The position numbers were made by a program, and so were the translations under genes. Shown here piece after piece: positions 4,799-11,416 of a DNA stretch of 11,416 nucleotides (position 1 is its first letter; the number at the start of each line of letters is the position of its first letter). Source of the DNA: Candidatus Omnitrophota bacterium (GTDB lineage Bacteria; Omnitrophota; Gorgyraeia; DTHP01). Below the pieces are notes generated by a model. That model searched no databases, was not told where the DNA came from, and saw nothing but the letters and a program-made list of their open reading frames with translations. Location: contig JAMWCG010000015.1 in assembly GCA_023818555.1 (NCBI GenBank), positions 1-11,416 on the forward strand. The letters are read 5' to 3'.

Positions 4799-6673
4799 AT
4801 GGCTAAAGCAATCGGTATTGATTTAGGAACTTCCAATTCCGCAGCGGCGGTGGTGGAAGGTGGAAGACCAACTATTATCCCTTCCGCAGAAGGAGCGGGA
4901 GTGGCTTCCGGGAAGGCTTTTCCTTCCTTTGTGGCTTTTACTAAAGATGGACAGCGCCTGGTAGGAGAGCCAGCTCGTAGACAGGCAGCCATTAATCCGG
5001 AAGGAACAATCTTTGCCGCCAAACGGAAGATGGGGACAGATTATAAATTTAAGGTCTATGGTAAGGAATACACTCCCCAGCAGATTTCGGCATTTATTTT
5101 GCAAAAAATTAAACAGGACGCGGAAGCATTTTTGGGAGATAAGGTTGAAGAAGCAGTGATTACCTGTCCTGCATATTTTGATGATAATCAGAGAACCGCT
5201 ACCAAAGATGCGGGAGAAATCGCGGGATTAAAGGTACTGCGGATTATCAATGAACCCACTGCTGCCTGTCTTGCCTATGGTCTGGATAAATTGGGTAAAC
5301 GATTAAAGATTATGGTTTTTGATTTAGGGGGAGGAACCCTGGATGTAACCATTATGGAAATGGGGGAAGAAGGAGGATTTATGGTCCTTTCCACCAGCGG
5401 AGATACTCAGTTAGGTGGGACGGATATGGACAATGCCCTCATTGCCTATATCACCGAGCAATTTAAACGGGAGACGGGAATTGATTTGCACAATGATAAA
5501 ATGGCTATCCAGCGGGTGCGGGAGGCGGCGGAAAAAGCCAAAATTGAACTCTCCAGCACCCTTACTACGGATATAAATCTTCCCTTTATCACTGCCGATG
5601 CCGCTGGTCCTAAGCATCTCTCCCTGAGTCTTACCCGGGCAAAATTAGAGGAGCTGGTTTCTTCCATTATTGAAAGATGCCGGCATCCCATTGAACAGGC
5701 ATTGTCCGATGCCCAGCTTAAAGCAGGAGATATTGACAAAATAATTCTGGTAGGAGGCCCGACCCGGATGCCCTGTGTCCAGAAGTTTGTGGAGGAGACA
5801 GTGGGGAAGAAGATTGAACGCGGGATTGACCCGATGGAATGTGTGGCTATGGGGGCAGCAATCCAAGCGGCGATTATCAAAGGAGAGATGAAAGAGGTCC
5901 TTTTAGTAGATGTTACTCCTTTATCCCTGGGGATTGAGACCTTGGGAGGAGTTTTTACGAAATTGATTGAAAGAAATACCGCCATCCCCACCCGCAAATC
6001 AGAAATTTTCTCTACCGCCAGTGATAATCAAACAGCAGTGACCATCCGTGTCCTGCAGGGAGAGCGTCCGATGGCTGATGATAATGTGGAACTGGGAAGA
6101 TTTGATTTGATTGGGATTCCCCCTGCCCCGCGCGGAGTTCCCAAGATTGAGGTCACTTTTGATATTGATGCCAATGGGATTGTCCATGTCTCGGCAAAGG
6201 ACTTAGGAACGGGGAAGGAACAATCAATGCGCATCACTGCACCCAAGAAATTGTCCAAGGAAGAGATTGAAAAGATGATTAAGGAGGCAGAGAAGTTTGC
6301 CGAACAGGACAAGAAACGGAAAGAAGAGGTAGAGTTAATCAACCAGGCTGACACCTTGGTTTATACCACAGAGAAATCCTTGAAAGAATTTGGCGATAGA
6401 ATCAGTCAGAGTGAGCGGATGGAGATTGAGCAGAAATTGAATGATTTGAAGACCGCCATTAAGGATAAAAACATTGAAAGGATTAAACGGGGGATGGAAG
6501 AGTTAACGCGAGCTTCCCATAAACTGGCAGAGGAAGTTTATAAACAGGCAACTGCCAGTAAAAAGACAGAGAGAGGCGAGGAGAAGAGAGAAGAAAAATC
6601 TGAATCTAAAGAGGGCAAGAAAGAAGACATCATTGATGCAGAATATAAAGTAGATGATGAAGACAAAAAATAA
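4799..6673 (+). CDS. dnaK: Chaperone protein DnaK (Hsp70), archaeal-like sequence type
   Basis: A 624-residue Hsp70 that binds and releases unfolded polypeptides by ATP cycling with GrpE and DnaJ. The ATPase domain (about 1-365) has DLGTSNS at 8-14, [12 protein letters not shown] at 150-161, [11 protein letters not shown] at 175-185 and VGGPTRMP at 318-325. The linker [15 protein letters not shown] is at 367-381, followed by the substrate-binding domain and a charged tail with [17 protein letters not shown] at 4786-4794 is an ideal ribosome-binding site. Several signatures differ from ordinary bacterial DnaK: GTSNS in place of GTTNS, GGGTLDV in place of GGGTFDV, a short insert in [30 protein letters not shown], and GPTRMP. 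It also lacks the longer quadrant-I insertion of proteobacterial DnaK. The pattern resembles Methanothermobacter-type DnaK as I remember it, so ancient transfer is possible. Function as the housekeeping DnaK is not in doubt given its operon. Confidence 0.97.
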   Translation: MAKAIGIDLGTSNSAAAVVEGGRPTIIPSAEGAGVASGKAFPSFVAFTKDGQRLVGEPARRQAAINPEGTIFAAKRKMGTDYKFKVYGKEYTPQQISAFILQKIKQDAEAFLGDKVEEAVITCPAYFDDNQRTATKDAGEIAGLKVLRIINEPTAACLAYGLDKLGKRLKIMVFDLGGGTLDVTIMEMGEEGGFMVLSTSGDTQLGGTDMDNALIAYITEQFKRETGIDLHNDKMAIQRVREAAEKAKIELSSTLTTDINLPFITADAAGPKHLSLSLTRAKLEELVSSIIERCRHPIEQALSDAQLKAGDIDKIILVGGPTRMPCVQKFVEETVGKKIERGIDPMECVAMGAAIQAAIIKGEMKEVLLVDVTPLSLGIETLGGVFTKLIERNTAIPTRKSEIFSTASDNQTAVTIRVLQGERPMADDNVELGRFDLIGIPPAPRGVPKIEVTFDIDANGIVHVSAKDLGTGKEQSMRITAPKKLSKEEIEKMIKEAEKFAEQDKKRKEEVELINQADTLVYTTEKSLKEFGDRISQSERMEIEQKLNDLKTAIKDKNIERIKRGMEELTRASHKLAEEVYKQATASKKTERGEEKREEKSESKEGKKEDIIDAEYKVDDEDKK

Positions 6674-6698
6674 GTTTATTATTTATGGGTTAGACTAA

Positions 6699-7847
6699 AT
6701 GGCTACAAAGCGTGATTATTATGAAGTGCTTGGTGTAAGTAGGAATGCTTCTAAGGAGGATATTCGTGCCGCTTTTCGCAAACTGGCGATGCAGTATCAT
6801 CCCGACCGGGTCCCTGCGGAAAAGAAGAAGGAGGCTGAAGAGAGATTTAAAGAGATCTCGGAGGCATATGCGGTTTTATCTGATGACCAGAAGCGTGCTC
6901 AGTATGACCAGTTTGGCCACGAAGGGATTGGTGCAAGATATAGCTATGAGGATATCTTCCGTGGAGCAGACTTTACAAGTATTTTTGAAGATTTAGGATT
7001 TGGCACAAGCATCTTTGAAGAAATTTTTGGTGATTTCGGTTTCTTTGGGACGGGGAGGAGGAGTTCTCGGAGAACGGGTAGGGGGAGGGATTTACAGTTT
7101 GACTTAGAAATCTCTTTTGAAGAGGCGGCGCGGGGGACTACCAAGACGCTTGTGGTTCCCCGCTATGAAGTCTGTTCTACCTGTCGGGGAGAGGGGACAA
7201 AACCAGGCACGAAAAAAGTGGAATGTTCTCGTTGTCGCGGAACCGGACAGATAAAGGTTGCCCAGGGTTTTTTTACTCTTACCACGACCTGTGCTTCCTG
7301 TCAGGGAGAGGGCTACCGTATACAGACACCCTGTCCTACCTGTCGGGGGCAGGGGAGAGAGAAGGTTGAACGAAGAATAGAGGTGAAAGTTCCTCCGGGA
7401 GTGGATACCGGTGCCCACTTACGGCTTAGTGGGGAAGGAGAGGCAGGACCCACAGGAGTAAGGGGAGATTTGTATATTGTGATTTATGTTAAGCCCCACC
7501 CCCTCTTTGAAAGGCATGACGATGATATATATTTAGAACTTCCGGTAAGTTTTGTGACTGCCTGTTTAGGAGGTGAGGTAGAGGTCCCTACTTTAAATGG
7601 GAATGTAAAGATGAAAATTCCCCCCGGGACACAATCCGGGAAAGTCTTCCGCATTCGGGGGAAGGGATTTCCGCGTCTGCACAGCGCCGGTCAGGGAGAT
7701 GAATTAGTAAGGGTGATTGTAGAAGTTCCTACTGCTCTTACCGCGGAACAGAAGAAACTTCTCCGGGATTTTGCGGTTACTTTAGATGAAGCATCCCTCC
7801 CTTTGACCCGTTCTTTTCAAGAGAAGTTAAGACACTTGTTTAAGTAA
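6699..7847 (+). CDS. dnaJ: Chaperone protein DnaJ (type I Hsp40)
   Basis: A 382-residue co-chaperone that delivers substrates to DnaK and stimulates its ATPase. The J domain (about 5-72) has the essential HPD at 34-36. A short G/F-rich region (about 76-120) repeats SIFEDLGFG and SIFEEIFGDFGF. The zinc region has all four CxxCxGxG modules: C159-C162, C176-C179, C198-C201 and C212-C215. The C-terminal substrate-binding domains run from about 225 to the end, with IPPGTQSGKVFRIRGKGFP. Length and domain order are those of full type I DnaJ. It starts 25 bases after dnaK. The ribosome-binding site before ATG 6699 is poor (GGGTTAG), so coupling or lower expression than dnaK is likely. Confidence 0.97.
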   Translation: MATKRDYYEVLGVSRNASKEDIRAAFRKLAMQYHPDRVPAEKKKEAEERFKEISEAYAVLSDDQKRAQYDQFGHEGIGARYSYEDIFRGADFTSIFEDLGFGTSIFEEIFGDFGFFGTGRRSSRRTGRGRDLQFDLEISFEEAARGTTKTLVVPRYEVCSTCRGEGTKPGTKKVECSRCRGTGQIKVAQGFFTLTTTCASCQGEGYRIQTPCPTCRGQGREKVERRIEVKVPPGVDTGAHLRLSGEGEAGPTGVRGDLYIVIYVKPHPLFERHDDDIYLELPVSFVTACLGGEVEVPTLNGNVKMKIPPGTQSGKVFRIRGKGFPRLHSAGQGDELVRVIVEVPTALTAEQKKLLRDFAVTLDEASLPLTRSFQEKLRHLFK

Positions 7848-7848
7848 G

Positions 7849-8205
7849 TTGTCAAAATTTTTTAAATACTGGTTCCCCGTTATCTTATATGCGGGTTTGA
7901 TTTTCTGGTTTTCTTCTTTACCTGCTCCCTCTTCCCTTTCCCTTCTTCCTTATGGAGATAAGATTGGACATTTTCTTGAATACGCTCTCTTCGGGTTTTT
8001 TCTTTTTCGCGCCTGCAAAAATTATGGTTTTAAAAGAAAGGTCTTCTGGACGGTTTTCATTGGTTTTATTTATGCTCTTTCTGATGAAATCCATCAGTAT
8101 TTTGTTCCTGGGCGAGAAGTTTCTTTCTCAGATGTTTTATTTGATATATTGGGAGTTTATCTCGGAACACATTTTTCTATTGACAGAAGAGGATTGAAAT
8201 TGTAA
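7849..8205 (+). CDS. VanZ-like family membrane protein
   Basis: A 118-residue integral membrane protein with about four hydrophobic segments, near residues 7-22, 42-55, 64-80 and 94-109. Family marks are DKIGHFLEYALFGF at 37-50 and the pattern SDEIHQYFVPGREVSFSDVLFDILGVYLG (78-106), with D79, E80, H82, Q83, R89 and D95. VanZ itself gives low-level teicoplanin resistance, but most relatives are of unknown role and no resistance should be inferred. The only start that fits is TTG 7849, one base after the dnaJ stop, because an in-frame stop lies at 7828-7830. There is no clear ribosome-binding site, so it probably depends on coupling to dnaJ and on the CIRCE-controlled promoter. The promoter for rplM overlaps its last codons. 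Confidence 0.85.
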   Translation: MSKFFKYWFPVILYAGLIFWFSSLPAPSSLSLLPYGDKIGHFLEYALFGFFLFRACKNYGFKRKVFWTVFIGFIYALSDEIHQYFVPGREVSFSDVLFDILGVYLGTHFSIDRRGLKL

Positions 8206-8208
8206 AAT
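8180..8208 (+). promoter_or_regulatory. Predicted rplM-rpsI promoter overlapping the vanZ-like stop codon
   Basis: TTGACA at 8180-8185 matches the -35 consensus perfectly. After 17 bases comes TAAAAT at 8203-8208 (five of six). The -10 includes the TAA stop of the upstream gene (8203-8205). Transcription would begin near 8215, giving a leader of about 23 bases with GGGAGAG before ATG 8238. This would give the ribosomal genes expression independent of the heat-shock operon. Confidence 0.65.
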
Positions 8209-8237
8209 CTTATGCCGTTATTTAAAAAGGGAGAGAA

Positions 8238-8645
8238 ATGAGCGAGGAAAAAGAGATAAAATGGTATCTTTTAGATGCCCGAGATAAAATTTTGGGGAGA
8301 TTGGCAGTAAAAGTGGCACGGATTATTATGGGGAAGCATAAACCTGATTATGCACCCCATTTAGTTAAAGGAGACGGAGTAATTGTGATTAATGCTAAAG
8401 AGGTTAAGGTGACCGGGGATAAGCCTGCTCAGAAATTCTATAAACGCTATTCGGGATACCCCGACGGATTAAAGACCATCCCGCTTGCGGAGATGCTGGA
8501 GAAGAAACCTGAAGAGGTAATTAGACATGCGGTAAAGGGTATGCTCCCTAAGAATAAGTTGACCAAAGTGATGTTGCGGAGATTGAAGGTCTATCCTGAT
8601 GATAAACATCCTCATATAGCCCAGAAGCCGATCATGCTAACTTAA
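8238..8645 (+). CDS. rplM: 50S ribosomal protein L13
   Basis: A 135-residue early-assembly protein of the large ribosomal subunit. The sequence has typical L13 features: WYLLDARDKILGRLAVKVARIIMGKHKPDYAPHLVKGDGVIVINAKEVKVTGDK across residues 9-62, then YKRYSGYPDGLK, and EEVIRHAVKGMLPKNKL near the C-terminus. Length is close to the usual 140-odd residues. GGGAGAG at 8229-8235 sets the start at ATG 8238. It is followed by rpsI after 12 bases, the universal L13-S9 pair, and the two genes have nearly identical ribosome-binding leaders (AAAAGGGAGAGAAA). Confidence 0.97.
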   Translation: MSEEKEIKWYLLDARDKILGRLAVKVARIIMGKHKPDYAPHLVKGDGVIVINAKEVKVTGDKPAQKFYKRYSGYPDGLKTIPLAEMLEKKPEEVIRHAVKGMLPKNKLTKVMLRRLKVYPDDKHPHIAQKPIMLT

Positions 8646-8657
8646 AAGGGAGAGAAA

Positions 8658-9086
8658 ATGGGTGAAGAGAAAAATAATTTAGAAAATTCACAAGATAAGC
8701 TTACTAAAGTTTTGGCTACCGGGAGGAGGAAAACTTCGGTAGCGCGGGTATGGCTTTCTCCCGGTACGGGGAAGATTTTGATTAATAAGCAACCCTACAA
8801 TCTTTATTTTCATCGGCCACTCTATGAAAGGCTGATTCTGGAACCCTTCCGGGCTACGGATACAATTGGAAAATTTGATGTGGTGGCTAAATTAGAAGGA
8901 GGGGGGCTAACCGGTCAGGCCGATGCTCTCCGCTTAGGTATTTCCCGCGCTCTTACCCTACTGGACCCTAACTTAAAGCCTCTCTTAAAGAGAAGAGGAC
9001 TTTTGACGCGTGACCCCAGAGAAAAAGAGCGTAAAAAGTATGGACAGAAGGGGGCGCGGAAAAGATTCCAGTGGACCAAACGCTAA
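8658..9086 (+). CDS. rpsI: 30S ribosomal protein S9
   Basis: A 142-residue small-subunit protein whose C-terminal tail reaches the P-site tRNA. The first 15 or so residues (MGEEKNNLENSQDKL) are an extra acidic extension. The conserved body then begins with VLATGRRKTSVARVWL and GTGKILINKQPY. GGGLTGQADALRLGISRAL and GLLTRDPREKERKKYGQKGARKRFQWTKR follow, with the family's terminal lysine-arginine pair kept. GGGAGAG at 8648-8654 supports ATG 8658. It is co-transcribed with rplM. Confidence 0.97.
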   Translation: MGEEKNNLENSQDKLTKVLATGRRKTSVARVWLSPGTGKILINKQPYNLYFHRPLYERLILEPFRATDTIGKFDVVAKLEGGGLTGQADALRLGISRALTLLDPNLKPLLKRRGLLTRDPREKERKKYGQKGARKRFQWTKR

Positions 9087-9097
9087 CCCCAGAGTTA

Positions 9098-9142
9098 CTC
9101 GCTATTTTATCAACCCTTTAAAGTTCTAAAATAATTAGCGAG
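9098..9142. repeat. Inverted repeat between rpsI and argC
   Basis: CTCGCTA at 9098-9104 is the reverse complement of TAGCGAG at 9136-9142. The 31-base interior contains a smaller palindrome, CTTTAAAG at 9116-9123. No T-run follows directly, so it is not a standard intrinsic terminator for rpsI. It ends ten bases before the -35 of the argC promoter and could be a weak terminator or an operator-like site. It has little resemblance to an ARG box as I know it. Confidence 0.35.
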
Positions 9143-9152
9143 GAAAAATTTC

Positions 9153-9181
9153 TTGACTATTTTAACTATTTAGAATACAAT
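9153..9181 (+). promoter_or_regulatory. Predicted promoter of argC-argJ
   Basis: TTGACT at 9153-9158 and TACAAT at 9176-9181 are 17 bases apart, each five of six matches to consensus. Transcription would begin near 9188, leaving a leader of only about 15 bases before the argC ATG at 9204. Confidence 0.6.
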
Positions 9182-9203
9182 TTTTTCATCTTATTTTATA
9201 AAG

Positions 9204-10229
9204 ATGGGTAAAGTTAAAATAGGAATAATGGGAGCAACAGGGTATGCGGGAGAAGAACTTATCCGTCTTCTCATAAATCATCCGCAGGTAGAGATAAACT
9301 ATTTATCTGCAAAGATAGACAAACCTGCCAGAATTGATGAAATTTTCCCTTCTTTCAAAGGGAAAATCGGTCTTATCTGTGAAGAACCGGATATAGAAAA
9401 ATTGAACAGGGCTACGGATGTAGTTTTTTTGGCTACCCCCCACGGTTTTGCTTATAAGGTGGTCCCGGAATTGCTGAAAAAGGGGAAAAAGGTCGTGGAT
9501 TTGAGTGCGGATTTTCGCCTTAAGGACTCCTCGCTCTATAAAGAATGGTACCACTTTGAACATAAAGAAGAGAAACTTTTGCAGGAGGCGGTTTATGGTC
9601 TCCCGGAGATTTATGCTGAGGAAATCAAAAAAGCAAGATTGGTTGCCAATCCTGGCTGTTATCCCACCGGAGCAATTTTAGCGGTTCTTCCTTTGGTGAA
9701 AAATAATCTCATAGAGGAGAAACTTATCATTGATGCCAAATCAGGGACTACGGGCGCAGGAAGAAATGCCCGCACGGAATTGATTTTCAGTGAGGTCAAT
9801 GAATCAATGCGTGCTTATAAGGTGAATGAACATCAGCATATCCCCGAGATGGAACAGGAGCTTTCCTTTGCGGGGAAGCAAGAGTTTAAGATTATTTTTG
9901 TTCCCCAGCTCTTACCTCTCAACAGAGGGATTTTGACTTGCGTCTATGCAGAATTAAAAAAGGATTGCTCCACAGAAGGCTTAATTAGTCTCTATAAAGA
10001 ATTTTATAAGCATGCTTCATTTGTGCGGATAATGGAGAAGGGAGTTTATCCCCAGCTTAAAGCGGTGCAAGGGACTAATTATTGCGATATTGGATTAGTC
10101 GTTGCGGAAAGGAAAGAAATGGTCATTGCTATTTCCGCCATTGACAATTTAGGGAAAGGTGCTGCGGGGCAGGCGGTACAGAATCTGAATATTATGATGG
10201 GTTGGGAGGAGACACTGGGACTTAGATAA
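9204..10229 (+). CDS. argC: N-acetyl-gamma-glutamyl-phosphate reductase
   Basis: A 341-residue NADPH-dependent enzyme that reduces N-acetylglutamyl phosphate to the semialdehyde, the third step from glutamate to ornithine in arginine synthesis. The Rossmann motif GATGYAGEEL is at 10-19. The catalytic cysteine is C152 in NPGCYPTG (149-156). SGTTGAGR is at 180-187, and HQHIPEM at 210-216 carries the conserved histidines. The length is normal for the short (type 1) ArgC. ATG 9204 gives the family's usual N-terminus, but there is no good ribosome-binding site and the predicted leader is very short. argJ follows after 24 bases, the common argCJ order. Confidence 0.96.
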   Translation: MGKVKIGIMGATGYAGEELIRLLINHPQVEINYLSAKIDKPARIDEIFPSFKGKIGLICEEPDIEKLNRATDVVFLATPHGFAYKVVPELLKKGKKVVDLSADFRLKDSSLYKEWYHFEHKEEKLLQEAVYGLPEIYAEEIKKARLVANPGCYPTGAILAVLPLVKNNLIEEKLIIDAKSGTTGAGRNARTELIFSEVNESMRAYKVNEHQHIPEMEQELSFAGKQEFKIIFVPQLLPLNRGILTCVYAELKKDCSTEGLISLYKEFYKHASFVRIMEKGVYPQLKAVQGTNYCDIGLVVAERKEMVIAISAIDNLGKGAAGQAVQNLNIMMGWEETLGLR

Positions 10230-10253
10230 ATGGTTAAATTGCCAAATTGAAGG

Positions 10254-11416
10254 ATGAAGATATTAGAGGAAGGGATAACTGTGCCTCGGGGATTTGAGGC
10301 AAATGGAATTTCTTGTGGGATAAAAGAGGATAAAGAATTAGATTTAGCCCTCATTTATTCAGAAGTTCCTGCGGTAACCGCAGGTTTATTTACTTCTTCT
10401 AATTTCCCCGCACATCATATTATTTTGGATAGAAAAAGACTTAAAAAGGGTTATTCCCAAGCAGTGATAATAAATAGCGGAAATGCCAACTGTGCGATAG
10501 GAAGAAAGGGATTAGAAGATGCCGAGAGGATTACCCAAAGTTTAGCTAAGGAACTGGGGATAGATTCTAATTTAGTTTTAATGGCTTCCACAGGAATTAT
10601 TGGTAAAAGACTTCCCCTGAAAAGAATAGAAAGAGCAATTTCCTCTTTGGTGAGAGAGAAAGGAAGAAATAAGTTTATATTGGCCGCAAAAGCGATTATG
10701 ACCACGGACAAGCATCCCAAGTATATTGCTGTGGAATTTAAAATCTCGGGGACGAAGATAAGAATGGGAGCAATGGCAAAAGGTGCGGGTATGATTTCTC
10801 CCCATTTGGCAACTATGCTCTGCTTCATTACTACCGATTTAGATATAAGATTGGGTCTTCTCAGGAAAGCCCTTAAAGAAGCGGTGGAGGTTTCTTTTAA
10901 TCGTATCAGCGTGGATGGAGAGATGAGCACAAATGACACTATCCTTATTATGGCAAACGGACTGGCGGGGAATAAAAAAATAGAATCTCCCCGGAGTAAA
11001 GAATTTTTTGTTTTCCGGGAAGGGCTTGAGTTTGTCTGTCAGTATTTAGCCCGGGAGATTGTTTACGATGGAGAAGGGGCAACCAAGTTCATCACTGTGA
11101 GGGTGAAAGGAGCGAAGGACAAATTTTCTGCAGAAAAAATTGCCAGAACTATTGGTAGGTCTCCTCTATTTAAAACTGCCATGTATGGAGGAAATCCTAA
11201 CTGGGGAAGAATTGTTGCTTGCTGTGGGGCTTCAGGAGTGAATTTTAAACCTGAAAAATTAGAAATCCGTTTTGGGGAAATGCTTGTTTTTAAAAATGGT
11301 AACTCCCAGAATAATTTTTCTAAAAGACTAAAAGATTATTTAAAAAGAAGGGAGATAGAAGTAGAGATAGATTTAAATTTAGGAAGGGAGGAATATTTAG
11401 TCTGGACAACCGATTT
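10254..11416 (+). CDS. argJ: Glutamate N-acetyltransferase / ornithine acetyltransferase ArgJ (3' end cut by window)
   Basis: Open from ATG 10254 to the window edge, giving 387 codons with about 15-20 residues missing by comparison with the usual 390-410. ArgJ moves the acetyl group from N-acetylornithine to glutamate, and bifunctional forms also use acetyl-CoA. Family motifs are GITVPRGFEANG near the start, NSGNANC at 74-80, the oxyanion-type STGIIG at 112-117, KAIMTTDKHPK at 146-156, and KGAGMISPHLATML ending at 189. The precursor should cut itself before T187, the nucleophile, to form the two chains. DGEMSTNDT and YGGNPNWGRI are later marks. The start is uncertain. ATG 10254 has AAGG directly against it. 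GTG 10281, nine codons in, has AGGAAGGG six bases upstream. I prefer ATG because residues GITVP fit the family. Whether it is mono- or bifunctional cannot be told. Confidence 0.94.
   Translation, partial: MKILEEGITVPRGFEANGISCGIKEDKELDLALIYSEVPAVTAGLFTSSNFPAHHIILDRKRLKKGYSQAVIINSGNANCAIGRKGLEDAERITQSLAKELGIDSNLVLMASTGIIGKRLPLKRIERAISSLVREKGRNKFILAAKAIMTTDKHPKYIAVEFKISGTKIRMGAMAKGAGMISPHLATMLCFITTDLDIRLGLLRKALKEAVEVSFNRISVDGEMSTNDTILIMANGLAGNKKIESPRSKEFFVFREGLEFVCQYLAREIVYDGEGATKFITVRVKGAKDKFSAEKIARTIGRSPLFKTAMYGGNPNWGRIVACCGASGVNFKPEKLEIRFGEMLVFKNGNSQNNFSKRLKDYLKRREIEVEIDLNLGREEYLVWTTD

Noticed and set aside
5446..5997. Long minus-strand open frame within dnaK
   Set aside because: It is antisense to strongly conserved DnaK sequence, has no recognisable domain, and is explained by codon bias of the real gene. 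The same applies to other antisense frames over hrcA, grpE, dnaJ and argC.
7952..8197. Plus-strand open frame of 81 codons starting with ATG in another frame within the vanZ-like gene
   Set aside because: It overlaps the VanZ-like frame, which carries the family motifs, and its own sequence has no recognisable features.
7849..8205. Glycopeptide resistance gene
   Set aside because: Only VanZ-family similarity is present, with no vanHAX or vanRS neighbours. Most family members have no known link to resistance.
10451..10939. Minus-strand open frame of 162 codons near the right end
   Set aside because: It lies opposite conserved ArgJ motifs (NSGNANC, STGIIG, ATML). The plus-strand frame is the real gene and was easy to miss only because it runs off the window.

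Overview
The window looks like chromosome from an uncultured, moderately AT-rich bacterium. Genes are closely packed, the standard code is used (TAA and TGA both end genes), and ribosome-binding sites are mostly GGAG-like. The DnaK is of an unusual type ([19 protein letters not shown]) that I associate with Methanothermobacter-like archaea and some candidate bacterial phyla. Linkage of rplM-rpsI to argC-argJ also suggests a candidate phylum such as Omnitrophota. That placement is recall-based and low confidence.

Layout. (1) Bases 1-830 are an accessory patch. A small GIY-YIG nuclease gene (115-399) lies between copies of a hairpin-forming repeat (copies near 36-101, 365-430 and 670-720). A 50-bp duplicate of the nuclease gene's 5' end follows copy 2. 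A previously uncalled 54-codon gene for a membrane-anchored zinc-ribbon microprotein (504-668) sits before copy 3. (2) Bases 775-3018 hold a promoter and a GAF-PAS-GGDEF-HD-GYP cyclic-di-GMP gene, split by one in-frame TAA at 1927-1929. (3) Bases 3053-7847 hold a possible terminator, a consensus promoter, a perfect CIRCE operator and the heat-shock operon hrcA-grpE-dnaK-dnaJ. A VanZ-like membrane protein gene follows dnaJ after one base. (4) A good promoter overlapping the end of the vanZ-like gene probably drives rplM-rpsI (8238-9086). (5) A second good promoter precedes argC and a right-truncated argJ (9204 to the window end), both for arginine biosynthesis.

How the genes work together. HrcA should bind CIRCE just downstream of its own promoter and so control itself and the DnaK/GrpE/DnaJ chaperone system. 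ArgC and ArgJ catalyse linked steps of the acetylated ornithine pathway. The split regulator would both make and degrade cyclic-di-GMP if it were intact.

The most unusual content is the hairpin repeat and GIY-YIG assemblage at the left end. The repeat encodes the last residues of the nuclease, its stop codon falls in the hairpin loop, and its non-Watson-Crick pairs are largely G-U. This fits a small mobile or structured-RNA unit, but mobility is an inference from one locus.
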